A stretch of 41,677 nt of DNA from Bernardetia sp. (GTDB lineage Bacteria > Bacteroidota > Bacteroidia > Cytophagales > Bernardetiaceae), in the NCBI GenBank assembly GCA_020630575.1, contig JAHDBD010000035.1, positions 1-41,677 of the forward strand, given 5' to 3'. Below, in pieces: positions 1-7,802 of the stretch. A model generated the notes under the pieces. That model searched no databases. It saw only the letters and a program-made list of their open reading frames with translations, and was not told where the DNA came from. A program made the translations under genes and the position numbers. Position 1 is the first letter of the stretch, and every line of letters begins with the position of its first letter.

Positions 1-54
1 ATTTTTGATAACTGATTTTACTTCATAACAGGTTCTGCAAAAACACAAGCCTTT

Positions 55-111
55 TATAAACGGTAAAACAAAAGGTTAAATCCAGTTCAAACAAAAGGTT
101 AAAAGGTTAAA
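55..111. repeat. Left-end transposase-binding boxes (putative)
   Basis: Three copies of AAAAGGTTAAA lie at 70-80, 93-103 and 101-111. Bases 55-80 form an imperfect inverted repeat with 41598-41623 at the other end (23 of 26 identical). Bases 87-103 are a perfect 17-bp inverted match to 41495-41511. Inverted multi-box ends are what MuA-family transposases bind (established for Mu); assigning these boxes to this phage's transposase is inference. The exact phage/host junction could not be located. Confidence 0.6.
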
Positions 112-158
112 AGTAAACGCCTACCAAATAATTGATAAGCGTTAAAAATAATCCAATA

Positions 159-974
159 CTATTTTGGTAAAGAAATAGGAAAATTAGCAGTCAAAACCTC
201 AATCTTTTTCTTTTTATTATTAGTGATTGAGCTTTGTCGCTCTATTTTTATTTGATTCCATTTATATTTATTTACATATTCTTTTAATACATCAGAATCA
301 AAAGAAGATAATAGAAACTTTCCTTTTAAGTTTGGCAAAGCATCCAAATCCCTAATGAAATCATCTGATTTATAACCTTCATAATGTCCCTGTTCAGTAT
401 CAATATAAGGAGGGTCAAGATAAAAATAACTGTTTTCGGCATCATATCTCTTAATAATTTCATTCGCATTTGCATTCTCAATTGTAGTATTTTCAAGCCT
501 TTTTTTGATTATTTCAGTTGAGTCAAACAAGAATCTTTTATGATTTACCTTCTTTGCACAACTATTAGTTGTCTTCTTATTATAGCCAAAACCCCCACCT
601 ATAATGCTTCCATAACTCATATTTGTAAGAACCCAAATACACCAAGCCTTATCAATATCGCTATATATTTCTGATGATTTGAGTATTAACATAGCTTCAT
701 TATAGCTATTTCTTGAGTGCAAAGTTGATGCTATTCTATATGATAATGCTTCAAAATCTGTCTTAATAACTTTGTAAAAATTGGTTATTAAGTTATTTTT
801 ATCATTTATAACCTCAATTTTACTAGGTTCTTTTGCCCAATATTTCGCCCCTCCTCCAATAAAAGGCTCACAATAAAGCTCGTGTTTAGGAATCAAAGGC
901 AATAAATACTTTAATAATTGGTTCTTTCCCCCATAATAGGATATTGGATAGCGTCTGAATTTACTAATTTTCAT
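159..974 (-). CDS. DNA adenine-N6 methyltransferase, D12 (Dam) class
   Basis: Methylates adenine in DNA using S-adenosylmethionine. The D12-class layout is visible: YYGGK near residue 13, the SAM-binding loop EPFIGGG at 36-42, and the catalytic DPPY at 187-190. At 271 residues it has the usual length for the class. I chose the ATG at 974; an in-frame TTG at 1001 would add nine residues but has a poorer leader. It is the last gene before the left end, beyond the terminator at 1010-1048, the same position as the mom DNA-modification gene in Mu. Its likely job is protecting phage DNA from host restriction (inference). A second D12 enzyme lies at 4045-4806, and the two are clearly different in sequence. 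The recognition site cannot be read from the sequence. Confidence 0.93.
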   Translation of the reverse strand: MKISKFRRYPISYYGGKNQLLKYLLPLIPKHELYCEPFIGGGAKYWAKEPSKIEVINDKNNLITNFYKVIKTDFEALSYRIASTLHSRNSYNEAMLILKSSEIYSDIDKAWCIWVLTNMSYGSIIGGGFGYNKKTTNSCAKKVNHKRFLFDSTEIIKKRLENTTIENANANEIIKRYDAENSYFYLDPPYIDTEQGHYEGYKSDDFIRDLDALPNLKGKFLLSSFDSDVLKEYVNKYKWNQIKIERQSSITNNKKKKIEVLTANFPISLPK

Positions 975-1009
975 ATCTGGTTTTTTAGTGAATCTGTCCA
1001 AACGCTGAT

Positions 1010-1048
1010 AAAAAAAATAGGTTACAACTTATAAAAAGTTATAACCTA
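1010..1048 (-). terminator. Intrinsic terminator after the lysis/tail operon
   Basis: On the minus strand a 13-bp stem (1018-1030 with 1036-1048, one mismatch) is followed by a run of seven or eight T. It lies between the last gene of late block 2 (1093-1368) and the end-located methylase. It separates the methylase from late readthrough. Confidence 0.7.
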
Positions 1049-1092
1049 ATGGCTTAATAGTCAATTAAATAAAAATCAAAATAGCTTTCAAG

Positions 1093-1368
1093 CTATACTT
1101 GAGGGTAAATTTTTATTTTATATTTATTAACAAACTGACTTGATTTGAATAAATCAAAATACAGTATAGCAGCATCATTTGGTAGATACATTGCTGAAAG
1201 TTTAATAGGTTCTCCATTATCAAAAGCAAGTTTAATATTGCCTTTCCTGCCATTAAAAGGAGTTTTTACCTCCCAAATCTGACCATCAGCATCAGCAACT
1301 AACGGCTGTCCAGCATCATCCACTAAAACAACATCTTCACAAAACGAATAACAATTTAAGTCAATCAT
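1093..1368 (-). CDS. Hypothetical phage protein
   Basis: No family recognised. The product is 91 residues, acidic in its first half, with several short beta-prone stretches (VVLVDDAGQPLV, GQIWEVKTPF). I chose the ATG at 1368, 19 nt after the upstream stop; an in-frame GTG at 1398 would overlap the upstream gene. It is the last gene of the late minus-strand operon, just downstream of the amidase and the 165-residue protein. It could be a small virion or tail accessory protein, but nothing in the sequence shows this. Confidence 0.7.
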   Translation of the reverse strand: MIDLNCYSFCEDVVLVDDAGQPLVADADGQIWEVKTPFNGRKGNIKLAFDNGEPIKLSAMYLPNDAAILYFDLFKSSQFVNKYKIKIYPQV

Positions 1369-1387
1369 ATCTTTATTTTGGTTTAAA

Positions 1388-1885
1388 TTAACACCCACAT
1401 TCTATTTCAAAACAGTCCCAATTTGGTTTTGGAACATCTAATACAAAATCAATATAAGCCAGTTGTATGTCGCTTTTTTGGCTTTCAATCGGCATACTTG
1501 TTTCTGCTTTATAGACTTCTTGCCTGTTAGTTTCAATATTATATTCTTTTTGTAAAGTAAACTTTGATGGAATACTTTTCATCAAATATAATATAAATCC
1601 TGCAATATCTTTGATGTCTGTATTGCAGTTTGGAAGACAAATAACCATTCTCAAAGGAACTTTATAAGACATTTGTAATGCCTTTATATTCCCAATATAA
1701 CGACAATATATATAGTTCCCAAGTGTGTCGGTTATGCCTTCAATTTCTGTTTTATCCCACTTTTGAAAGTAGGAAGTACCTTTCTTTTGTTCGTATTTAT
1801 GCAAAATACCAGAAAAGCTCAAACCTAATGGCTTGAGCTTTTCAGTTTGCAAAATACTATCAATTTGTTGTTCTAAATTAATCAT
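1388..1885 (-). CDS. Hypothetical phage protein (165 aa)
   Basis: Not recognised. The sequence is a mixed alpha/beta soluble protein with no signal peptide or membrane segment. Four cysteines are scattered and the C-terminus is ECGC, which does not form a clear metal site. Its start overlaps the amidase stop by 4 nt (ATGA), so translation is probably coupled to the endolysin gene. Position in the late operon suggests a virion or lysis-associated role, but that is inference only. Confidence 0.75.
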   Translation of the reverse strand: MINLEQQIDSILQTEKLKPLGLSFSGILHKYEQKKGTSYFQKWDKTEIEGITDTLGNYIYCRYIGNIKALQMSYKVPLRMVICLPNCNTDIKDIAGFILYLMKSIPSKFTLQKEYNIETNRQEVYKAETSMPIESQKSDIQLAYIDFVLDVPKPNWDCFEIECGC

Positions 1886-2712
1886 ATTTCTAAATATTCT
1901 AGTGTGGCATCAACTATTGCTTGAGCGCAAGTTTGACGAAATGAATTAGTTAATAATAGGTTTGCTTCTGTTTTGTTGGTCATAAAAGCACATTCAACTA
2001 AGCAACCAACTGGCAATGTTTCTCTTAAAATCCCAAAATTTGCGCCTAGCGAATTTGCTCTCTCAACCGTCCACGAACGATTTGTAAGCCCTGTTCTTTC
2101 TACTAATTTCCTTTGTATTGCAGTCGCTAGTCTTCTCCCCTCAATTGAAACTTTGCTTTTATCATTGCTTCTATAATAAAAAACAGTACAACCATTTGCG
2201 CTTGTCCATTCAAGTTTTGGAAAGTTCGGCTGATGTGCGTCAGCGTGAATTGACAATAAAACTACTCTTTTCCCCTCTTTTTTCGCTATTAAAGTAGCAC
2301 TATTGATTCGCTTGTATCTCTCTGAAAGAGGCACATCATTCTTTTCAGGATTTACTAAAAAGGTTTCAATACCCTTTTGATGACATAAATCAATGCACTT
2401 ATTAGCAACATCAATATTAAATTCCCACTCCTTTAAATGAGTTCCTTTAGAATCAAAATCAGGTGTCCGTTTACCTTGGGTATTGATACCGTGTCCAGCA
2501 TCTATAATGAATAAGATAGGCAATTGCTCAATTACTTCTTTTTCATTTTGTTTCTTAATTACCTCATTCAAAGGCACTCCTTCAGGATAATCAAAACTAA
2601 TTCCTTTAGGTTCGTCAGCCTGCTTTTTAGGCTCTATTGGTAACTCAATTTGTTGAATTTTCTTTGTTTTGAATAGCCAATTCCAAATAGCCATAATAGA
2701 TGATACTATCAT
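1882..2712 (-). CDS. N-acetylmuramoyl-L-alanine amidase (endolysin)
   Basis: Cleaves the bond between N-acetylmuramic acid and L-alanine in peptidoglycan to lyse the host. It is an Amidase_3-type zinc enzyme. IIDAGHG carries the first zinc ligand (H74), followed by E97 in the KEWEFNID region, H156 in SIHADAH and the catalytic glutamate E240 in CLVECAF. Residues 1-20 are partly hydrophobic (IMAIWNWLF) and may form a membrane anchor or signal-anchor; residues 20-64 look like a linker. It overlaps the upstream membrane-protein gene by 4 nt (ATGA). The gene sits among several small membrane proteins, consistent with a lysis cassette. Confidence 0.92.
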   Translation of the reverse strand: MIVSSIMAIWNWLFKTKKIQQIELPIEPKKQADEPKGISFDYPEGVPLNEVIKKQNEKEVIEQLPILFIIDAGHGINTQGKRTPDFDSKGTHLKEWEFNIDVANKCIDLCHQKGIETFLVNPEKNDVPLSERYKRINSATLIAKKEGKRVVLLSIHADAHQPNFPKLEWTSANGCTVFYYRSNDKSKVSIEGRRLATAIQRKLVERTGLTNRSWTVERANSLGANFGILRETLPVGCLVECAFMTNKTEANLLLTNSFRQTCAQAIVDATLEYLEI

Positions 2713-3068
2713 ATTTTTAATATTTTATGTGATAAAACGATTTGAGAAAAGAAGAAAAACACCTGCCAAACAAGTGGAAATTCTATTACAAACTGTACCG
2801 TAACAGCAAAGAAAACAATAGCATTTACCCAAACATTTAAGCAAAATATACAACTTATTAAGCTATATATATTTGTTTCATCTCCAGTAAGTTTTAGACT
2901 ATCATTTTTTGTAATAATCCAATAACCTAATTTTGAGAGAATGCGCCCTGATGTCCAAGAGCCGTCCTCAAAACCTAACACAAAATGAAGGAATTGAGAT
3001 AAGCACATAGCTTGAAACGCAATTAAAGCCACAAAGGCTGTTACATACACAAATTCAATAATAGTCAT
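2709..3068 (-). CDS. Small integral membrane protein, possible holin
   Basis: The 119-residue protein has three hydrophobic segments at about 4-25, 66-92 and 97-113. A CIFCLNVW cysteine pair sits at the start of the second, recalling the CxxC-W motif of DUF1360-type small membrane proteins. It overlaps the upstream stop by 1 nt (TAATG) and the downstream amidase by 4 nt. Being directly upstream of the endolysin makes a holin or other membrane-lesion role the best guess; that is inference from position and topology, not family recognition. Confidence 0.75.
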   Translation of the reverse strand: MTIIEFVYVTAFVALIAFQAMCLSQFLHFVLGFEDGSWTSGRILSKLGYWIITKNDSLKLTGDETNIYSLISCIFCLNVWVNAIVFFAVTVQFVIEFPLVWQVFFFFSQIVLSHKILKI

Positions 3069-3634
3069 TAGCCAAAAATTTTACGATTGATTTTTTCTAT
3101 TTCACGATTTACAATACGTAAAAATAGTAATTTTTCTTCATTTGACAGTGCAAAAATAGTTTTTGAGTATCTTTTTTCATTGCCTTCAGCCTTTTCGACA
3201 TTATCTTCTGATGCAATACCAATTACAATACTATCATTTTTCTTACCTACGATTATAGAAGCCGATAATGAGCCTGTCAAACTCAAATCTACATTTTTAT
3301 TTTGTCTTCCAACTGTTTTCCTAAACTGACTATACCCATTTTGGAAATACATTGTTTCCTTTGTTTCTTTAGAGACTTTCGGCTTTCCTTTTGGCTTTCC
3401 TTTTTTCTTCAATTTAGAGTTACTCACTCCAGTAATAGGAATCTTTATCCAAATCTCATCAGAGGAATAAGTACCTATTTTACTTCCATCAGCAGCCTCG
3501 CCACGGTCAAAAATACGGTCTTGCATTTCAGCCAAAACAGAAAAGGCTGCTGTTGTAAGTATGCGTTCTTTTTCACTTTCAATCAGCAGCCTATACCTAC
3601 TTAGCTTATCAACAAATTGTTTTATTTCGCTCAT
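3068..3634 (-). CDS. Probable virion morphogenesis / tail completion protein (Mu gpG or gp10-like)
   Basis: 188 residues. The stretch RIFDRGEAADGSKIGTYS (about 40-57) resembles the conserved region of phage virion-morphogenesis and head-tail joining proteins, in which a short helix is followed by a G-x-x-x-D-G motif. A lysine- and glycine-rich segment (75-95) follows and the C-terminus is helical. It overlaps the preceding coiled-coil membrane gene by 4 nt and the following one by 1 nt, so it is part of the same late operon. The likely role is head-tail connection or tail assembly. Confidence is moderate because the call rests on one short motif and context. Confidence 0.6.
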   Translation of the reverse strand: MSEIKQFVDKLSRYRLLIESEKERILTTAAFSVLAEMQDRIFDRGEAADGSKIGTYSSDEIWIKIPITGVSNSKLKKKGKPKGKPKVSKETKETMYFQNGYSQFRKTVGRQNKNVDLSLTGSLSASIIVGKKNDSIVIGIASEDNVEKAEGNEKRYSKTIFALSNEEKLLFLRIVNREIEKINRKIFG

Positions 3635-3939
3635 TTTCTTTTGTTTTTTGCGATGTCTAGCTCAATTTTATTTGTCTTTTCTTTTAGAAACTCTATGTTT
3701 TCACTAATTTTTTCGTGAAATTTATTGACAGCTTCTTTATCTGATTTATGGTATTCCCTATCACTTTGAAACTGACTTTTCATAGTGTGCTGCTCTCTTT
3801 TTACTTCCTCTAAATCAGTTTTCATATCCTTGATGTCATTATAGACACCCATTAGAAAGACTGAAATGATAGCAAGTAATGAGGGCGTTATATAGATGCT
3901 AATAGCATCTTTTACGCTCGTTTTATTTTCTTCACTCAT
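3631..3939 (-). CDS. Single-pass membrane protein with coiled coil (XhlA-like topology)
   Basis: 102 residues: a short polar N-terminus, one membrane segment at about 15-33, then a long charged heptad-rich helix to about residue 98. This topology is typical of phage hemolysin XhlA-type or holin-associated proteins. Its neighbours (another small membrane protein and an amidase within 1.3 kb downstream) support a lysis role. The family is not identified by a motif. The start ATG at 3939 follows an AACCAAAAAACCAA-type leader. Confidence 0.7.
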   Translation of the reverse strand: MSEENKTSVKDAISIYITPSLLAIISVFLMGVYNDIKDMKTDLEEVKREQHTMKSQFQSDREYHKSDKEAVNKFHEKISENIEFLKEKTNKIELDIAKNKRK

Positions 3940-4044
3940 TTGGTTTTTTGGTTTTAGATGAACAATTACAACGTCTTACAACGGTCTTATTAGACTTTAA
4001 TAAGATACGTTTTTTTGGTTGATTTATGATGATTTTTGGCATAA

Positions 4045-4806
4045 TTAAAACATTTTTAATTGATTAGTTTTGTAATTACAAATATAAATTTCGCTTCTTC
4101 TATTTTTTAAATTCTGTCTTTCTCCTAAATAATGAATAAACAAACCTCTTTCCTTTGCTTGATTTATTATAAATTCATTATCAAACTCACTCATTCCAAA
4201 CTTACATCCTGTATCAATTACACAATCAAACAAATCTATGCTGTCTTGTTTTGAGAATGAATTTGAGTAGTTGTCATTTGTTTCAATATAAGGAGGATCT
4301 AAATAAATAAAGCAATTTTCTTGATTAGTGATTCTTACTTTTTTAGCAAAAAAATCCCTAAAATCATTATTTAATAATTGTACTTCACTCAAATAATCAA
4401 AAGTAAAATTAATATACTTATTGAAAGATGATTTATTATTATCGCAATCAGAAGCCCTAAGCCAATCACCTTTTCCTAAATAAGTGAAATTACTCAAAAA
4501 CAAAAACCTCAAAGCCTTCAAAACATCTTCAGTTTCTTGATTTTGCTTCCAATATTCCAACAAATCCGAATGAATAGGCATTTGATAAAACTTCTCTTCC
4601 AATTCTTCTTTTTTACGCATTACAACTTGAAACAAGTTATAAACATCGCTATCTAAATCATTGACAATGTTATATTTTGCTTTTGGCTTATTAAAAAACA
4701 CTCCCCCAGCACCGAAAAAAGGCTCAATATATATTTTATGTGGAGGGAATAAAGGCAAAAGTTTTGGTATTAACTTTTTCTTATTCCCAAGTCTTCGAAG
4801 TATCAT
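4045..4806 (-). CDS. DNA adenine-N6 methyltransferase, D12 (Dam) class, second copy type
   Basis: 253 residues. D12-class motifs are LRRLGNKKKL (3-12), the SAM loop EPFFGAGG (28-35) and catalytic DPPY at 170-173. The frame stays open upstream to 4968, but that extension overlaps the preceding gene. The ATG at 4806 is preceded by a phage-typical ATCAATCAATCATC leader, which fixes the start. The gene is wedged between structural genes of late block 2, with no shared overlap, and carries the same leader as the accessory and early genes. It therefore looks like a later insertion (moron). Only the motifs are shared with the left-end methylase. Confidence 0.92.
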   Translation of the reverse strand: MILRRLGNKKKLIPKLLPLFPPHKIYIEPFFGAGGVFFNKPKAKYNIVNDLDSDVYNLFQVVMRKKEELEEKFYQMPIHSDLLEYWKQNQETEDVLKALRFLFLSNFTYLGKGDWLRASDCDNNKSSFNKYINFTFDYLSEVQLLNNDFRDFFAKKVRITNQENCFIYLDPPYIETNDNYSNSFSKQDSIDLFDCVIDTGCKFGMSEFDNEFIINQAKERGLFIHYLGERQNLKNRRSEIYICNYKTNQLKMF

Positions 4807-4834
4807 AATAAATAAGATGATTGATTGATTGATA

Positions 4835-5884
4835 TTAAAAAGCAATAGGCATTTTAGTAAAGCCATTGCAGGAAAAGCAATTATTATCATTTGCAGATAA
4901 TAGTTTTCTAAGTGTCGGTACAGTTTCATTGAGTTTTTGGCGATACATATTCGCCATATTTTCGCCATACGCTGCCAAACCCTCCTTACTATTCATAGTA
5001 AAGAAATTCATTCTATCAGATAATAATGCTTCTTGTATAAGGTGTATAACGGCTCTATAACGAGCAGCAAAAAACAAATACACCATCATATTACACTTCA
5101 TAAGTTCGGAATCGCATCTCTGCGAAATATCCAAACTAACACCAAAAGAATCAGTAATACGAAGTCCATTTTGAAGTAATGGTTTTGGGGCATTCCCACA
5201 ACACGCCTTCATTTGTGGGACAAACGCTTGGTAGGTTTCAATAGTTGTTTGGTCAAAAACAACTGAAAAATCATTTACTAACTCCAAATTCACTTGAGGG
5301 ATAGTAAGCGTGTCATTTGCCTTTGTATCTACTGTAGGAATATCAGCAATAAGAATATCAGCGTTTGTATTCAAGTTTTTTGCATTAGTAGCACTCGTTT
5401 CAATATACGTTTCTGAATTTTTATCTATATAATAAGTCTTTGCACCATTGACTACTTTAAGAAGGATTCCAGTTGCATCAGCAACGGTACGCAAATGTAC
5501 ATTATCAATTACAAGAATGCTATATTGATACTTATAAGGATATTTGAATTCTACATTAAGCCCACGTTCTCCAGCAAAAACAGGCATAACACGAGTTTGA
5601 AACTCTCTTTGTGAATAAATCCCTTTTGCAGGATTAAAAGACAATATCGGTACACTTCCTTCATTTTTACGGTAGTTGAGGGCTTCCTCCAAAGTGTCCT
5701 CCCAACCCATACGGATTGCCTTTTGCATTAATTCCATTCCTGTGGAATTGGAGGCTATATTAGCCATACGCTTTTGGTCAATACCAGGCATATCATCTAA
5801 GTAGATTTTATAGTTGGTAGTTTCGTTACACATTGCACGAATGCCGAGCAACTTTTGATTTTCTATACAGGTTTTTAGGCTCAT
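4835..5884 (-). CDS. Unrecognised probable virion protein downstream of the capsid gene
   Basis: 349 residues, soluble, no family recognised. Its size, balanced composition and place directly after the putative major capsid gene suggest a structural protein (head fibre, decoration or second capsid component). The C-terminal part contains a cluster of cysteines (CCGN near residue 228; a late CFSC). It has its own promoter-like TATTTTTG at 5922-5929, directly after the terminator hairpin that follows the capsid gene. It may therefore be expressed separately from the capsid protein. Confidence 0.75.
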   Translation of the reverse strand: MSLKTCIENQKLLGIRAMCNETTNYKIYLDDMPGIDQKRMANIASNSTGMELMQKAIRMGWEDTLEEALNYRKNEGSVPILSFNPAKGIYSQREFQTRVMPVFAGERGLNVEFKYPYKYQYSILVIDNVHLRTVADATGILLKVVNGAKTYYIDKNSETYIETSATNAKNLNTNADILIADIPTVDTKANDTLTIPQVNLELVNDFSVVFDQTTIETYQAFVPQMKACCGNAPKPLLQNGLRITDSFGVSLDISQRCDSELMKCNMMVYLFFAARYRAVIHLIQEALLSDRMNFFTMNSKEGLAAYGENMANMYRQKLNETVPTLRKLLSANDNNCFSCNGFTKMPIAF

Positions 5885-5921
5885 AAGGGTTTTTGTTTTG
5901 TCATTAATAAAACGGTTTATA

Positions 5922-5929
5922 CAAAAATA
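5922..5929 (-). promoter_or_regulatory. Late promoter -7 element TATTTTTG
   Basis: On the minus strand the Bacteroidota -7 consensus TAnnTTTG is met, 38 nt upstream of the gene starting at 5884. It overlaps the outer arm and T-tract of the terminator at 5926-5958, a nested terminator-promoter arrangement also seen at 31596-31647 and 21155-21197. Confidence 0.5.
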
Positions 5930-5958
5930 GCATACTTTTATTAAAAAAGTATGCTATT
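5926..5958 (-). terminator. Intrinsic terminator after the major capsid gene
   Basis: A perfect 14-bp stem (5926-5939 with 5945-5958) and a 5-nt loop, followed on the minus strand by TTTTTG. It lies 27 nt after the stop of the putative capsid gene, suggesting a separate, abundant capsid transcript. Confidence 0.75.
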
Positions 5959-5984
5959 AAGGTAAATATATTTATTTTGACAGT

Positions 5985-7037
5985 CTATGCGCCTGCTGTC
6001 ATGACGAATCTTTCAAGCCAGTTTACACCTTCCAAAGGGTCTCCGACTTGGAATACATCAGTGTCGTAGTTCCAAAAAGCGTAATGCTTTTCTATTGTAA
6101 CACGCTTACCCTGTCCTTCCTTACTGCAGTACTCATCCACAATCGTAATATCCAAAGCCACTTCCATATCTCCAACTTGAACACGAATCGTATCTTGAAT
6201 ACGAACATCAGTAACCACTTTTTTAAATTCAACAACGTTTTTCAAGCATTCCAAAAACTGGAAGCTACCCGGTTGCCAGATAAGAGCATTGTTTGGTGTA
6301 CCAATAGCAGCATCCAAAGTCGCATCATAGCCATAGGCAAACATATCTGAAATCAAACGCATATCCACGACTTGACCTTTGTCATTCAGACCTCCGTAAT
6401 CAAGTACATTTGCATAGTTACGAACTAATCCAGCAGCTGCCATCATAAGACGACCATTATAAGAAAGGTCCTGAAATTCAGATACTACTGTATCGTGGAA
6501 AGCCATATTGATTTCACGAGTAGCAAAAGACACAAACCCTTGTGCCGTAAGTGGAGTTGTTGTTCCTGCTGAAGTATTACCACGAGCAGCCTCAAAACCT
6601 GCAATTAAATCTTTGTTGATACCGACTAGCATAGGGTCAAGTTCAGACGCAAGTCGTTCAGCAAAATAAGTATCGTAATTTTCTTCATTTTTACGCAAAT
6701 CTTCATCAGTAATAAAGAATTTACGAGCCTTGTAAAGATTACATTCTTTGCTACCTTCTAAGTAAGCAATTTCACGGTCTCCAGTACAGTAATCCATACC
6801 AGTGGGCGTGTTGATGTTGTCGCTTTCAAGTCCTCTTTGTAGGTACTTGTACTTTACAATATTGTCTTTGCCATTTGCAGAAAAGAAGTTCATTTCGAAC
6901 CCTTTACGGTTTTCGGGTGACATAGTTAATGGCAAAACAGCCATTGGTGTAAGTGTTTTTGCAGGCGCACTGAAAATCATTTTTTGATTTGCAGAATCGG
7001 CTCTTTTTGTGCGCCAAAAATCTGATAATGTAGGCAT
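5985..7037 (-). CDS. Putative major capsid protein
   Basis: 350 residues, no membrane segment, beta-rich. Called from position and character: it follows the coiled-coil scaffold-like gene (7803-8606), has its own strong terminator, and has the size of an HK97-fold or Mu-type major head protein. An alpha-helical middle (about 105-150, with acidic surface) and beta-rich ends fit an HK97 fold, but no diagnostic motif can be read. The ATG at 7037 has an ACAAAAAAATAT leader. A 160-nt untranslated stretch upstream has no obvious gene. Confidence 0.7.
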   Translation of the reverse strand: MPTLSDFWRTKRADSANQKMIFSAPAKTLTPMAVLPLTMSPENRKGFEMNFFSANGKDNIVKYKYLQRGLESDNINTPTGMDYCTGDREIAYLEGSKECNLYKARKFFITDEDLRKNEENYDTYFAERLASELDPMLVGINKDLIAGFEAARGNTSAGTTTPLTAQGFVSFATREINMAFHDTVVSEFQDLSYNGRLMMAAAGLVRNYANVLDYGGLNDKGQVVDMRLISDMFAYGYDATLDAAIGTPNNALIWQPGSFQFLECLKNVVEFKKVVTDVRIQDTIRVQVGDMEVALDITIVDEYCSKEGQGKRVTIEKHYAFWNYDTDVFQVGDPLEGVNWLERFVMTAGA

Positions 7038-7200
7038 TATATTTTTTTGTTAGAGTATAATAAAAGGTTAAAGCATTTAAACAGCTTGCCAGCTTAAGAC
7101 TCTACGCACGTGGTAGCACACAAAAATACAAAAAAAAAGAACCATTACAAATTAATGTAACAGTCCTTTCTCATCAATCATCCTATTTTACCCTTATGGT

Positions 7201-7506
7201 TTAAATCAGATAGGCAAATATACGGAAAATAATTAATATCCTAGCGTTTAATTCTTTCATCTTAGCAACTATTTGCTTTTCAGAATCTAAATTATAAGAC
7301 GCTTGTATAAGCAATACACAATCATTATTACTATAATTAAAATTCCTACTATCAAAATCTATTAATTTCTTATCCAAAAACTTTGCAGTAAGTGCCAAAG
7401 GATGTATAAAACGCTTGAATCTTCTATCCTTTATAAATCCTTCTTTTGCTTTATCGAATAAAATAGCAATAGATAAGACTTCACATTCTAATTCTTCTTT
7501 ATTCAT
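7201..7506 (-). CDS. Hypothetical phage protein
   Basis: 101 residues, mostly alpha-helical, not recognised. The open frame reaches 7560, but the ATG at 7506 (MNKEELECEV) overlaps the upstream gene by only 8 nt and begins a natural acidic helix, so I prefer it. It lies between the scaffold-like and capsid genes, where head-assembly accessory proteins are often found; no function can be assigned. Confidence 0.65.
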   Translation of the reverse strand: MNKEELECEVLSIAILFDKAKEGFIKDRRFKRFIHPLALTAKFLDKKLIDFDSRNFNYSNNDCVLLIQASYNLDSEKQIVAKMKELNARILIIFRIFAYLI

Positions 7507-7798
7507 CTTGAATTTCTTTGAGGAAAGTATAAAGCAACTGACTATGGATGTTGTGTTCAAGTCCTATGCTTCTGAGCGACTTCCCTTGTGAAAAAGAAAA
7601 GGCAAAACATTGTCTTTTTATATTCTGTTTTGCCTCATTAATTGGTTTTATATCTGTTACATAACGATATGCCGAACGCTTAGTAACTGGCTTTTCAATA
7701 ATTTCAAGAAATTCTTCAACCAGTTCTATGTTACCAAGCACAAAGGCAAGGTTGCATAATTGTACTTGGTCTTCTGTAATTTCTTTAGTTCTTGGCAT
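7499..7798 (-). CDS. Hypothetical phage protein with possible helix-turn-helix
   Basis: 99 residues. Residues about 72-95 (GKSLRSIGLEHNIHSQLLYT) could form a helix-turn-helix, and the protein is helical throughout. It starts 4 nt after the scaffold-like stop and overlaps the next gene by 8 nt, so it is part of the head operon. It could be a DNA-binding head protein or a late regulator; neither can be shown. Confidence 0.65.
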   Translation of the reverse strand: MPRTKEITEDQVQLCNLAFVLGNIELVEEFLEIIEKPVTKRSAYRYVTDIKPINEAKQNIKRQCFAFSFSQGKSLRSIGLEHNIHSQLLYTFLKEIQDE

Positions 7799-7802
7799 AT
7801 CT

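Noticed and set aside
1..54. Search for a 5-bp target duplication and TG/CA termini at the window edges
   Set aside because: No convincing duplication or TG...CA pair could be matched between 1-54 and 41624-41677; a shared TTACTT is too short and AT-rich to trust.
3087..3604. Two plus-strand frames opposite the virion morphogenesis gene
   Set aside because: Low-complexity F/S/L-rich shadow translations of an AT-rich minus-strand gene, without leaders.
3985..4005. Hairpin TCTTATTA/TAATAAGA as terminator after the second methylase
   Set aside because: The T-tract is on the plus strand, where no gene ends; on minus there is none. Stem only 8 A/T-rich pairs.
4807..4968. N-terminal extension of the second methylase to position 4968
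   Set aside because: Overlaps the upstream gene by 134 nt, and the extension has no D12 similarity; the phage leader motif stands directly before the ATG at 4806.
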